From: Fibrella arboris
GTDB taxonomy: Bacteria > Bacteroidota > Bacteroidia > Cytophagales > Spirosomataceae
DNA length: 64,000 nucleotides
Direction: 5' to 3'
NCBI RefSeq assembly: GCF_041321095.1
Contig: NZ_JBGGWE010000011.1
Location: forward strand, 169,861 to 233,860
Of the stretch, positions 1-8,292 are shown one piece after another (the stretch's first letter is position 1; every line of letters begins with the position of its first letter). Made by a program: the position numbers and the translations under genes. The notes beneath the pieces are model-generated. The model saw nothing but the letters and a program-made list of their open reading frames with translations, ran no database searches and was not told where the DNA came from.

Positions 1-697
1 GCTTCGCGTTGGCTACCTCTACGGTCACGTCGATTACATTATCCAGGAATTCCCGGTCGTGCGAGACCACGATTACGGCCCCTTCGTAGGTCTGAATGTA
101 CTTTTCCACCCACTGAATCGACGGTAAGTCTAGGTGGTTGGTTGGTTCATCGAGCATCAGCAGCGACGGTTTCTGCAGCAGCAGTTTTGCCAGCATGACG
201 CGCATCCGCCAGCCGCCCGAGAACGTGCGCAGGGGTTTCTGTAGGTCTTCGGTGCTGAACCCAAGCCCTTCCATGATTTCCTCGGCTTTTGCCTGCACCG
301 AGTACCCGTCAAGGGCTTCAAACTCCATTTGCGCCTTACCGAGCTTATCGACCAGATCATCGGTGTAGTTGGTCTCCATCTCGTGCAGAATATCGTCGAT
401 CTGCTTCTGAAGCGCATTCTGGCGCTCAAACGCCTGCATGGCAACACTCAGAATAGAGTCATCGGTCTGATACGAAAGCAGATCCTGGTTCAGGAAGCCA
501 ATTGTCACATCGCCTGCTTTGGAAATGGTGCCGCCATCGGGCTGGTATTCACCGTCGATAATACGGAGTAGCGTAGACTTACCGGTACCATTTAACCCAA
601 TGAGGCCAATTTTCTGGTTCGGTTTTATATGCAGCGATGCGTTTTCGTAAAGAGCACGGCTGCCGAGGTAATACGATAGGTTCGTAATGGAAATCAT
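1..697 (-). CDS. ABC-F family ATP-binding protein (5' part only)
   Basis: The first 232 residues are in the window; the gene runs off the left edge. The first ATP-binding cassette is complete: Walker A GLNGTGKST (about residues 34-42), ABC signature FSGGW (159-163), Walker B followed by DEPTNHLD (183-190) and the H-loop SHDREFLD (212-219). No membrane segment is seen, and the DEPTNHLD form is typical of ABC-F proteins, which are soluble ribosome-associated ATPases with two cassettes in one chain (EttA/Uup/YdiF type). The second cassette should lie outside the window. The ATG at 697 opens directly on the cassette (MISITNLSYY), as usual in the family. Which ABC-F subfamily it is (housekeeping or antibiotic protection) cannot be told without the linker and C-terminus. 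Confidence 0.93.
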   Translation of the reverse strand, partial: MISITNLSYYLGSRALYENASLHIKPNQKIGLIGLNGTGKSTLLRIIDGEYQPDGGTISKAGDVTIGFLNQDLLSYQTDDSILSVAMQAFERQNALQKQIDDILHEMETNYTDDLVDKLGKAQMEFEALDGYSVQAKAEEIMEGLGFSTEDLQKPLRTFSGGWRMRVMLAKLLLQKPSLLMLDEPTNHLDLPSIQWVEKYIQTYEGAVIVVSHDREFLDNVIDVTVEVANAK

Positions 698-728
698 ACG
701 GCAAATTTACCGAATTCGCGGCATGATA

Positions 729-761
729 CTTGCGCATAATTTTACGAAAAAGCTATATTTG
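729..761 (+). promoter_or_regulatory. Bacteroidota-type promoter of tRNA-Thr
   Basis: A TTG at 730-732 and TATATTTG at 754-761 fit the -33 TTTG / -7 TAnnTTTG pattern of the Bacteroidota primary sigma factor with a 21-nt spacer. The predicted start, near 768, is about 28 nt before the tRNA. The -7 match is exact; the -33 is partial. Confidence 0.6.
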
Positions 762-795
762 CACCGCAACAGCGGGCATCCGTCACAGGCAAGAA

Positions 796-868
<73 letters not shown>

Positions 869-880
869 CTAAAGTTAAAT

Positions 881-937
881 AAAGGCTAATTCGTTTCAGA
901 GCATTTTCGCTCATTATGAACGGGTTAGCCTTTTTTC
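881..937 (+). terminator. Branched hairpin terminator after tRNA-Thr
   Basis: The outer stem AAAGGCTAA (881-889) pairs with TTAGCCTTT (925-933), followed by a T run to 936. Inside it a second stem folds: CGTTTCA with TGAACG, and GAGC with GCTC. This makes an almost continuous hairpin of about 55 nt. Its position 12 nt after the tRNA fits intrinsic termination. Confidence 0.7.
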
Positions 938-1562
938 TTTATCGTCCCTTATTAAAAGAAGCACGGCATAACAAAGTAAATCCGTCTCCCGCATCCATTC
1001 GTTGGCTACCTAGTACTACGAGCAAACCAGCCAATACCCGTGAAAACCCTTCAGCAGAGGACGTCAAGTTCCTGCTTGAAGGCCCGCGTGCTACTGCTGC
1101 TACACTTATTTACCCCGTTTATCCATACAATAATGCCCGGTTTAACTACTAGAGACCGGGCATTACTATAGTTCCGTCCCAGTAGACCAGTGAGCGACAG
1201 CGTACCCACGCCAATCAGACAAAGTACGGGAGCCTGAATGCACACCTGGAACGATGCCGTACGGCGCCGGATGGTGGCTGTTCGTACCGTCACCCTACCG
1301 GCGACAGGCCTGGATCCCAGTCGATAAGGTTTACGTATTCATTCGGCGGTCAGTCATACGAAATAGCCCAATCGTGTGTAGTATAGCATTGTAAACTGTG
1401 AAAAGCCTCCGTTCACCTGGTTCACGGCCGTCGGGATCCGTTCCTGTATGAGTGTCAGGTACGTTGCTAACCTGCCTGCCAGTTTACGCTCTGTTACTTA
1501 TTCACTCCTATTCAGTGTTAGACAACACGCAACGTAGTATAGACACACGGCCCTCTGCATCA
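938..1562. other. Intergenic region with one perfect inverted repeat
   Basis: No convincing gene is seen here. TAATGCCCGGT (1131-1141) and ACCGGGCATTA (1155-1165) form an 11-bp perfect stem with a 13-nt loop and no T run. A minus-strand stretch at about 1165-1290 reads as hydrophobic sequence (QAPVLCLIGVGTLSL) and might be a gene relic, but it has no recognisable family motif. A GTG at 1452 could extend the downstream kinase, but the 37 residues added carry no domain. Confidence 0.4.
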
Positions 1563-3476
1563 ATGCCTGATGTTTCGCTGCTGCAAGGCATACTGAATGC
1601 GTCGCCGGGCTGCGTTGGGTATTGTGAGCCGGTATTTTCAACCGATACAGCACCGCAGACAGCGCCCATCACGGATTTTGTGTACCGGATTGTAAACAGC
1701 CGGATGAGCCAACTGATTGGCCGTCCCGTCGACTATATAATTGGCCGGACTATGACCGAATTGTCGAAGTCCTGGGTCAAAGACAACGGTCTTTTCGACC
1801 GCTATGTGGCTGTATTGGAAACAGGGCAGGCAACCACTTTCGAGTTTTCACTTCGCACGGATTCGCATACCAACTGGTACCTGATCACCGCCGAGCCACT
1901 CAGTGCCGGCCTGGTCATCTCATTGATCGATATTACCGACCGGAAAAATGCCGAGCTTCAGGCCCGCAAACAGACGGAGGAACTACGGGCAACCCTCGAC
2001 GCTTCGCTCAACAGCATCCTGCTCATGCGGGCGATTCGAGACGAGGCCGGTACCATTGTCGATTTTCGGATGGAAACGGCTAATCAGGCGGTTGTCGGCA
2101 GCCTGTTCAAAACACCCGATGAACTGGTAGGCCGTACGTTGCTAGACGTCTTTCCGGGCAACATCGACTCCGGTTTTTTTGCGCTCTATGCCCGCGTAGC
2201 CGACACGGGCCAATCCGAAAAAGCCGAATATTATTATCAGGATGTGAACGGGTTCAAAGGGTGGTTCGAGGTGTCGGCGGTTCAGCAGGCCACAGACCTG
2301 ATCGTGCTGACGTTCAACAACGTTACGACGCAACGGGAAGACCAGCTCAACCAGCAGCGGCAGGCGCAGGTACTTGAAGCCATTCTGGACCATTCGCAAA
2401 CGGCCATTTCGCTGCATGCGCCCATTCGGAACGAGGCCGGTGCCATTATTGATTTTCAGGCCATCCGGGCTAACCGGCAGGCGTTTATCAACTGGGCGCC
2501 CATTGCCGACCTGATTCTGAACCAGTCGTTTTTAACGCTACGCCCCGAAGCCCGCCATACGGATGAATTTGCCAGGTATGTTCGGGTGGTTGAAACAGGG
2601 GAGCCCGATACGCTCGAGCTTGCTTACAACCGGCGGCAGTATGTAGTTACCATAGCCCGCGCCGGCGAAAACATTGTGATGTCGTCGGTTGACGTAACGA
2701 CCGACCGGCAGTATCGCCACGAGCTGGAGACATTGAACCGTACCCTGCAGCAATCGAACGAAAGCCTGCAATCATTTGCTTATGTAGCCAGTCACGATTT
2801 GCAGGAGCCGCTGCGCAAGATTCAGGCCTTCGGGGATATCCTGCAAAACCAGTTTCAGGATAATCTCTCTGATGGTGAACGCGACATGACCCGACGCATC
2901 CAGAAATCGGCCAACCGCATGCAGCAGCTTGTCAAGGATCTACTGGCTTATTCGCAGGTAACGGCCCGGCGTGACCCATTCAGCCCCGTTGCCCTGAATG
3001 AGGTGGCCGAGGATGTACTCAGCGATCTGGAAATATCGATCAATGAAGCCAGAGCAACCATACAGGTAGGTACGTTGCCTACTGTACTCGGCAACGCATC
3101 GCGCCTGCGACAGCTCGTGCAGAACCTGATCGCCAATGCCTTGAAATTTCGGGACGCCAAACGGCCACTCGTCATCACCATCGACAGCCGCATGGCCCAC
3201 CCGCATGAGCTTCCACAACCACCGTCGGAATCAGATACGTACTGGCTAATTACTGTCGCGGATAATGGATCGGGGTTCGACGAGAAGTACAAAGACCGCA
3301 TTTTCCAATTGTTTCAGCGCCTCCACGACCCAACCGTTTATAGTGGTACCGGTATTGGCCTGGCTATTTGCCAGCGGGTTGTCGAAAGCCATAATGGCGC
3401 TATCGACGTAAACAGTCAGTTGGGGCAAGGCACTACTTTCCGCGTTTTTCTGCCTGTGTATCAGGCGGCAGGCTGA
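1563..3476 (+). CDS. PAS-domain sensor histidine kinase
   Basis: Hybrid-free two-component sensor kinase of 637 residues when started at ATG 1563; an in-frame GTG at 1452 would add 37 poorly conserved residues. At least three PAS/PAC units precede the kinase core (ITDRKNAELQ marks the first PAC end, ITTQRE-like and VTTDRQYRHELE mark later ones). The HisKA H-box is SHDLQEPLRKI with phospho-acceptor His about 411. HATPase_c follows, with N-box NLIANALKF, G1 DNGSGFD and G2 GTGIGLAI. No membrane segment is clear, so the sensor is probably cytoplasmic. It faces the phytochrome operon tail-to-tail, overlapping the heme oxygenase gene by 44 bp. The same architecture recurs at 35.4-37.7 kb. No dedicated response regulator adjoins on this strand; the one in the phytochrome operon is a possible but unproven partner. 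Confidence 0.88.
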   Translation: MPDVSLLQGILNASPGCVGYCEPVFSTDTAPQTAPITDFVYRIVNSRMSQLIGRPVDYIIGRTMTELSKSWVKDNGLFDRYVAVLETGQATTFEFSLRTDSHTNWYLITAEPLSAGLVISLIDITDRKNAELQARKQTEELRATLDASLNSILLMRAIRDEAGTIVDFRMETANQAVVGSLFKTPDELVGRTLLDVFPGNIDSGFFALYARVADTGQSEKAEYYYQDVNGFKGWFEVSAVQQATDLIVLTFNNVTTQREDQLNQQRQAQVLEAILDHSQTAISLHAPIRNEAGAIIDFQAIRANRQAFINWAPIADLILNQSFLTLRPEARHTDEFARYVRVVETGEPDTLELAYNRRQYVVTIARAGENIVMSSVDVTTDRQYRHELETLNRTLQQSNESLQSFAYVASHDLQEPLRKIQAFGDILQNQFQDNLSDGERDMTRRIQKSANRMQQLVKDLLAYSQVTARRDPFSPVALNEVAEDVLSDLEISINEARATIQVGTLPTVLGNASRLRQLVQNLIANALKFRDAKRPLVITIDSRMAHPHELPQPPSESDTYWLITVADNGSGFDEKYKDRIFQLFQRLHDPTVYSGTGIGLAICQRVVESHNGAIDVNSQLGQGTTFRVFLPVYQAAG

Positions 3477-4044
3477 GGCTGGCAGACTGGGTACGTTCAA
3501 ACAGGTCGTTATACAGCAGGAAAGCCCGTCGGGCGCCATCAAGCACGGCCACATGATCCGTTTGCTGATTGACGAAGGCACCGAATGAACGCCATCGGGC
3601 GCCTGTTTCGGCTCCGTATCCTCTATAGAACCGGGCCTGGTCCAGCGCAGGCCGTAGGGCTGGGCTTTGTTGCAGGTAATGCCAGACCGTCTTGCCACCG
3701 AGCATCGACCCTTCGCCCACGTAGGCAGCACCGGTTAATTCGGCCGGCGACCAACTGGCAAACAGCTCCGGCCGGGCTGGCACATCCTGGTGAAGCGGCG
3801 TTAGATCGGCCAGTAGCCAGGGGGTTTTCCGGCGTATTTCGGGCTCATAATCCGTGAAAAAGGCGGCGTGCCGGTCGATGGCCTGCTCCAGAGCGGCATG
3901 AAAGGCCGCGTGGATCAACAGCAGATGGCCGTACTGGTCTACTGACAGCGTACCGGCACGCAGGGCATCGCTGTAGAGCCGCTGCTCGGTCTGTTCATGT
4001 AGTGCGCGGGTTTCGTCCCGTAATTGCTCAAGGAGTGGCGTCAT
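3433..4044 (-). CDS. bphO: Biliverdin-producing heme oxygenase
   Basis: 203 residues, the normal size for bacterial heme oxygenases of the BphO type. The N-terminal helix LRDETRALHEQTE carries the proximal heme ligand His16, and a glycine-rich distal segment (YVGEGSMLGGK) follows in the middle. The enzyme opens heme to biliverdin IX-alpha, CO and iron with reductant. Biliverdin is the chromophore of the bacteriophytochrome encoded two genes upstream on the same strand, so the role is probably chromophore supply. The start is 68 nt after the response regulator stop. The last 44 bp overlap the 3' end of the opposing PAS kinase gene. Function is strong by family and context; use for iron acquisition is a weaker alternative. 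Confidence 0.9.
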   Translation of the reverse strand: MTPLLEQLRDETRALHEQTEQRLYSDALRAGTLSVDQYGHLLLIHAAFHAALEQAIDRHAAFFTDYEPEIRRKTPWLLADLTPLHQDVPARPELFASWSPAELTGAAYVGEGSMLGGKTVWHYLQQSPALRPALDQARFYRGYGAETGARWRSFGAFVNQQTDHVAVLDGARRAFLLYNDLFERTQSASLSLPPDTQAEKRGK

Positions 4045-4112
4045 TTGTTTACTTACCTGCGGCCTGATTGTCTAATTCCTTAACGCTCGACTAGTCATTC
4101 CCAACTAATCGA

Positions 4113-4541
4113 TCAGGCGTTGGGGTGCGTATTGCTTGTAAGCCAAAACTGGCAAAGTGCCTGCAACAACGTACCTGTAGCCTGATAACTGCCCGGCTTA
4201 ACGAGGTAGGCGTTTATACCACTCGCATACGCCTGTTGAATGTCGGATGGGTTATCAGAGGTACTGAAGGCAACAATGGGTAGCCAGCGAGTTCTGTCCG
4301 TTGCGCGAGTCTGCTCCAGCACATCAAAACCACTAATACCCCCCAGGTTCAGATCCAGCAGCAGTAGCTTGGGTAATGGCGCTTCCTGCGCGGTGTAACG
4401 GCCCTGGCCGGTCAGGTAGTCCAGCGCTTCCGAACCACTCTTAAGAATGGTGTATCGAACGGATTGATCCAACTTTTTAATGAGACGACTGAAAATATCA
4501 GCATCGTCCTCATTGTCTTCAATGTATAAAATATCAATCAT
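4113..4541 (-). CDS. Single-domain response regulator of the phytochrome operon
   Basis: 142 residues consisting of one receiver domain and no output domain. The acidic pocket is E8/D9 (YIEDNEDD), the phospho-acceptor is D63 in LLLLDLNLGG, the switch residue is in AFSTSDN (about 93-94) and the conserved lysine is K115 in LVKPG. The LDLNLGGISG form is that of Rcp1-like regulators paired with bacteriophytochromes. Its ATG overlaps the end of the phytochrome gene by 8 bp (4534-4541), so translation is probably coupled. It should accept phosphate from the phytochrome kinase and act by protein-protein contact or phosphorelay. The downstream target is not visible in the window. Confidence 0.92.
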   Translation of the reverse strand: MIDILYIEDNEDDADIFSRLIKKLDQSVRYTILKSGSEALDYLTGQGRYTAQEAPLPKLLLLDLNLGGISGFDVLEQTRATDRTRWLPIVAFSTSDNPSDIQQAYASGINAYLVKPGSYQATGTLLQALCQFWLTSNTHPNA

Positions 4542-6780
4542 TGTTCAATTGACTAAGTGGAAACGAAACATGGAATGTAGCCCCACGGTTTGGTTCGCTA
4601 TGGTACCATATTTTGCCGCCGTGTCTGGCCACAACGCGCTTTACAATAGCCAGGCCCACGCCCGACCCTTTAAACGAACGGGCATTCTCCAGCCGTTTAA
4701 ACAGATCGAACAACTTACCCGCTTCTTTCATGTCGAAGCCAATACCGTTGTCCGAGACCGTATAGATCACATCTTCCTCCGTCTGCTGGCCGGTTACCCG
4801 GATGTTTCCGACTGGCGCTAACCGCGTGTATTTGGCGGCATTCGACAGCAGGTTCGTAAAGAGTTGGCGCGTCATGATCGGGTCGGCGGTTAAGGCCGGT
4901 ATTTCCGCAAGGTCTATCGTCAGCGCCCGGTCTTTCTCACCAAGCATGATTTCTTCCCGAATCTCTTCCAGCAGCTGTAGCATGTCGATAGGCTGCGTGT
5001 TGATTTCCGTTCGGCCCATTCGCGAATAATAGAGAATATGCCGGATCAGCGCCCGCATCCGATCGGTCGAATCCACGATCTTCTGAAACAGTGCCCGCTC
5101 GTCGGGGCTCATGCCCTGCCCGTATTCCTCGAGCAGAATCTCGGCGTAACACCGAATAGACGACAGGGGGGTACGGAGGTCGTGCGATACCGTATAGCTA
5201 AAGGCATCCAGTTCTTCGTAGGCTGCCTGCAACCGCTGGTTGAGCAGGCGTATCTCGTTGGCCTGGCGGGTAACGATTTGCAGAATATCTTCCCGAAGCT
5301 TGATCGCAGCGGCCACTTCCGCTTCTGTCCAGGGCTCCGACGTATGATGTACCAGTTCGGTCCAGGCGGCAAAGCTCTTGCGTGGGCTGATACGCGCCTG
5401 CCCGTCGTCGGTAACCGTAACGGGTTTATCGGGGTTACCCGCCCAGGTCACCTGCTGGATCTGTTCGGGTTTAAACCAGAAAAGGTATTCGTTCATCTCC
5501 TTCGACAACACAACGGCCAGCATACCAGCGCCCACAGCGCTGAACGCTTCGGCGTCCGGGTACAGGCTGGCCAGTTGGCTGGTCTCCAGAAATGTATCGG
5601 TGTTGGTTGTTTTCAGCCAGTCGGTCAGCCCCTGAATGGCGGTCTCATCGGGTGTCTGCCCCATCCGGTATTGCTGGTTGTTGAACACCAGCACCGCCCC
5701 CGTTGCTTTGGTCAGTTCCAGCGCCGTTACAGGATGCCGGGTAAGCGCCCGAACGATATTCTCATCAGCCAGCAGTTGTTCGTGCAGTTTTTTGCCATTC
5801 TCAAGGCTACCCAGAAGCTGCGTCTGGTCTTCTTCATCTTTCCGGAATTCCAGCGCCGCCGATAGCAACTGACTCACAAACCTGGCCGCCTGCCGCGCAC
5901 TATAATCGACGAAGCGCGGGGAGTAATGGTGGCACGACATCAACCCCCAGAGTTCGCCCCGATACAGCAGCGAAATACTCATGGAAGCACCTACACCCAT
6001 GTTTTTCAGGTATTCGATATGCACCGGCGACACAGCCCGCAAGGTCGAGTGCGTCAGATCGACCGGCTCATCGGCTGGCCAGTCGGCGTGCGACATAATA
6101 GCGGCCGTGTTGCTGCCAACGTCGGCAATGAGGCGCACCAGATTGGCCTTGTACAGCTCGCGAGCCTGCCGGGGAATGTCGGATGCCGGATAATGCAGCC
6201 CCAGAAAGGGTTCCAGGTGGTCGGCTTTCTCTTCGGCCACCACCTGCCCGTGCCAGTCGGCCGCGAATCGGTACACCATAACCCGGTCGAAGCCAATGAT
6301 CGCTTTAACACGCCGGGCCGTATTCTGAAGCAAGTCAATCAGCTGGCGGCTGGCCTGTACTTCCGTGAGCGCTTCAGCAATCAGCCGTTGGTTGAGCGGT
6401 GTCTGCGACGTCGCACTGGCCGGTTCCCACTCCAGCAGCAGCAGCCCGCCGTGTTCATGAACGATCAGATTCCAGGTACGTTCATGAATCCGAATGACCT
6501 GTGGATTGATGTTATCCCAGGATTCGTTGCGCCGCCCCACATTCAGTAGTTCAACCAGCGTTGAGGCAGGCAGGTCTGTTTTTGCCAGTAGTTTATCCAG
6601 CGGCTGGCCGAGCACATCAGCAACGGGTTGACCGATCAGCTCCGGCAGGTTGGCGCTGGCGTGAGCTACAATGTAGGTATCAGGTAATAAACCAATTAAG
6701 TACCCGTGCGACTGGATCTGTCCTAAGATATGGATGGGTTCCTGCTCGCAGTTTGTCAGGTCAACGTTGAAAGTTGTCAT
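4534..6780 (-). CDS. bphP: Bacteriophytochrome histidine kinase
   Basis: 748 residues with the full PAS-GAF-PHY-HisKA-HATPase order. Cys11 in LTNCEQEPIHILGQIQSHG is at the biliverdin-attachment position of true bacteriophytochromes. The GAF domain has PASDIP (198-203), the conserved His in SPVHIEYL (254) and the His pair in MSCHHYSPRF (284-285). The PHY tongue PRKSF (466-470) and WTE motif are intact. The kinase has H533 in SHDLRTPLSSIR, N-box NLLSNAAKY, DNGIGFD and GSGVGLAI. All residues needed for red/far-red photoconversion and autophosphorylation appear present. It heads an operon with a response regulator (8-bp overlap) and heme oxygenase, so chromophore synthesis, sensor and receiver are co-expressed. 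The sequence does not say which behaviour is light-controlled. Confidence 0.97.
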   Translation of the reverse strand: MTTFNVDLTNCEQEPIHILGQIQSHGYLIGLLPDTYIVAHASANLPELIGQPVADVLGQPLDKLLAKTDLPASTLVELLNVGRRNESWDNINPQVIRIHERTWNLIVHEHGGLLLLEWEPASATSQTPLNQRLIAEALTEVQASRQLIDLLQNTARRVKAIIGFDRVMVYRFAADWHGQVVAEEKADHLEPFLGLHYPASDIPRQARELYKANLVRLIADVGSNTAAIMSHADWPADEPVDLTHSTLRAVSPVHIEYLKNMGVGASMSISLLYRGELWGLMSCHHYSPRFVDYSARQAARFVSQLLSAALEFRKDEEDQTQLLGSLENGKKLHEQLLADENIVRALTRHPVTALELTKATGAVLVFNNQQYRMGQTPDETAIQGLTDWLKTTNTDTFLETSQLASLYPDAEAFSAVGAGMLAVVLSKEMNEYLFWFKPEQIQQVTWAGNPDKPVTVTDDGQARISPRKSFAAWTELVHHTSEPWTEAEVAAAIKLREDILQIVTRQANEIRLLNQRLQAAYEELDAFSYTVSHDLRTPLSSIRCYAEILLEEYGQGMSPDERALFQKIVDSTDRMRALIRHILYYSRMGRTEINTQPIDMLQLLEEIREEIMLGEKDRALTIDLAEIPALTADPIMTRQLFTNLLSNAAKYTRLAPVGNIRVTGQQTEEDVIYTVSDNGIGFDMKEAGKLFDLFKRLENARSFKGSGVGLAIVKRVVARHGGKIWYHSEPNRGATFHVSFPLSQLNND

Positions 6781-6925
6781 TCGCTAAAATGGCCTATTGC
6801 CGGTCTCATACAAGCGAGCTAACGCGAACTCGCCTGCTTTACGTAGAGCAATATACGTCATTTAGCCTGACTGGCTGACTGTCGGGGCAAGAACCATAGC
6901 TATCGGGACAGTAACCCCGGAGCTG

Positions 6926-8185
6926 CTAGTGTACGTCTGTGGCCACAACCCGGCCCTGCATCCGCCTGAAAACCGTGAGCAACACCAGCAATACGGTAAT
7001 GGGCACCAGCGATGCGTAGAAGGCCGTTTGCCCACCGTAGGCTTCAAAAATACGCCCGGTAATGATGGAGCCAGTGGTGCCGCCGAGCGCCGAAAACACG
7101 ACGATCAGCCCTGCCATGGGTCCATGCTGCCGCAGGGGCAGGCTGCTCAGAATAGCCGAGTTGATGGCTGGATAAATGGGCGCAATGAACAGCCCGATCA
7201 GCGGAAAAACGAAAGCCGCCAGCGGGGCATCGCCCCACCCATAGGCGGCACCGGCCACCTGCGCAACAGCCACCTGCGATGCCTTCTCGGCCAGTGGCAG
7301 CGCCAGTAAGACCAGGCCACCTGAAATAACAAGGCAAGCCATCAGCAGCCAGTACCACGGCACCCGTTTCAGCGCAAAACCCGCCCCCAGCCGCCCCAGC
7401 GCCGTACTGGCGGCAAGGATGCTCGCCATCTGGATACTCAGCGACGTAGGCAGTTTCAGGTATTGGCTGTTGAAGGTTGGCAACCAGCTCATGATGCCCT
7501 GCTCCATCAGCACGTAGGTAAAGGCGGTCAGGATAAACACCAGCACTACGGGCGTAATGGCCAGGTGGAGCATATCGGCTACGTTGCCGATGCCCACGGC
7601 CTCTTCTGTTGTGTGCACGGCCGATTCATCGAGCGGAGTGGTCAGCAACAATACGAAGGCAGCGCCGGCAATGGCCGCCAGTACATAGTAGACCCGCAGC
7701 CAGGCCGTTGATTGTGGATGCTGGTCATCGACAAACGCACTGAAAAGGAAATAGCCCGACAGGACACCGACCATGAACATCGACTCCAGAAAATTCATGA
7801 AGCTGGCATGATCATCGGGGTCTTTCGTGATCAGGCCGATGGTGGCGAAAACCGATACTTTGATCAGCGCGAAGCTGGCTCCAGTGGCTGCAAAGAGCAG
7901 TTTTGTGGTCCAGAAAGCCGATAGTTGCGGCATCAGCAGGCAGGCGAGCGCCACTGTGCCGAGGGCAATGAGCATGGCCCGTTTGTAGCCGATCCGGGTG
8001 GCGTAGGAAGCTACCAGAAAGGAGACAACGGCGATACTCAGGTCTTTGAACGCTTCCAGCACACTGGCGCCGGAAGCAGATACACCGTAATTGTTCTGAA
8101 CCTGTAAAATCACCGTTCCAACGCTGTTGAGCAGGATGGCAAAGACGACATAATTCAGGAAGAGGGAGAGTTTTAGGCGAAACAT
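6926..8185 (-). CDS. MFS transporter
   Basis: About 419 residues from ATG 8185 (MFRLKLSLFLNY). An upstream in-frame start at 8281 would add 32 hydrophilic residues and run into the divergent trehalase leader, so it was rejected. About 12 hydrophobic segments are visible. The loop after the second or third helix (ATRIGYKRAML) resembles the MFS motif between TM2 and TM3. The substrate cannot be read from sequence. Divergent arrangement with a trehalase, sharing a 107-nt intergenic region, makes a sugar or trehalose-related substrate a reasonable guess. A strong hairpin terminator after it is not evident. Confidence 0.8.
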   Translation of the reverse strand: MFRLKLSLFLNYVVFAILLNSVGTVILQVQNNYGVSASGASVLEAFKDLSIAVVSFLVASYATRIGYKRAMLIALGTVALACLLMPQLSAFWTTKLLFAATGASFALIKVSVFATIGLITKDPDDHASFMNFLESMFMVGVLSGYFLFSAFVDDQHPQSTAWLRVYYVLAAIAGAAFVLLLTTPLDESAVHTTEEAVGIGNVADMLHLAITPVVLVFILTAFTYVLMEQGIMSWLPTFNSQYLKLPTSLSIQMASILAASTALGRLGAGFALKRVPWYWLLMACLVISGGLVLLALPLAEKASQVAVAQVAGAAYGWGDAPLAAFVFPLIGLFIAPIYPAINSAILSSLPLRQHGPMAGLIVVFSALGGTTGSIITGRIFEAYGGQTAFYASLVPITVLLVLLTVFRRMQGRVVATDVH

Positions 8186-8292
8186 TCGGGGAAGAGCGAA
8201 AATTTGGTATCGAAAGTATGCATTTCTTTGCACCCTTTGCGACAACTTCTGTGGCTTTGCCGTTAAATAGCCACCACTCAATTCATTCTGTC

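Noticed and set aside
916..1152. Small frame after tRNA-Thr
   Set aside because: It starts inside the tRNA terminator and ends inside an inverted repeat; no recognisable domain.
4802..6549. Several open frames antisense to the phytochrome gene
   Set aside because: They mirror the codon pattern of a gene with all conserved phytochrome motifs and carry no family motif.
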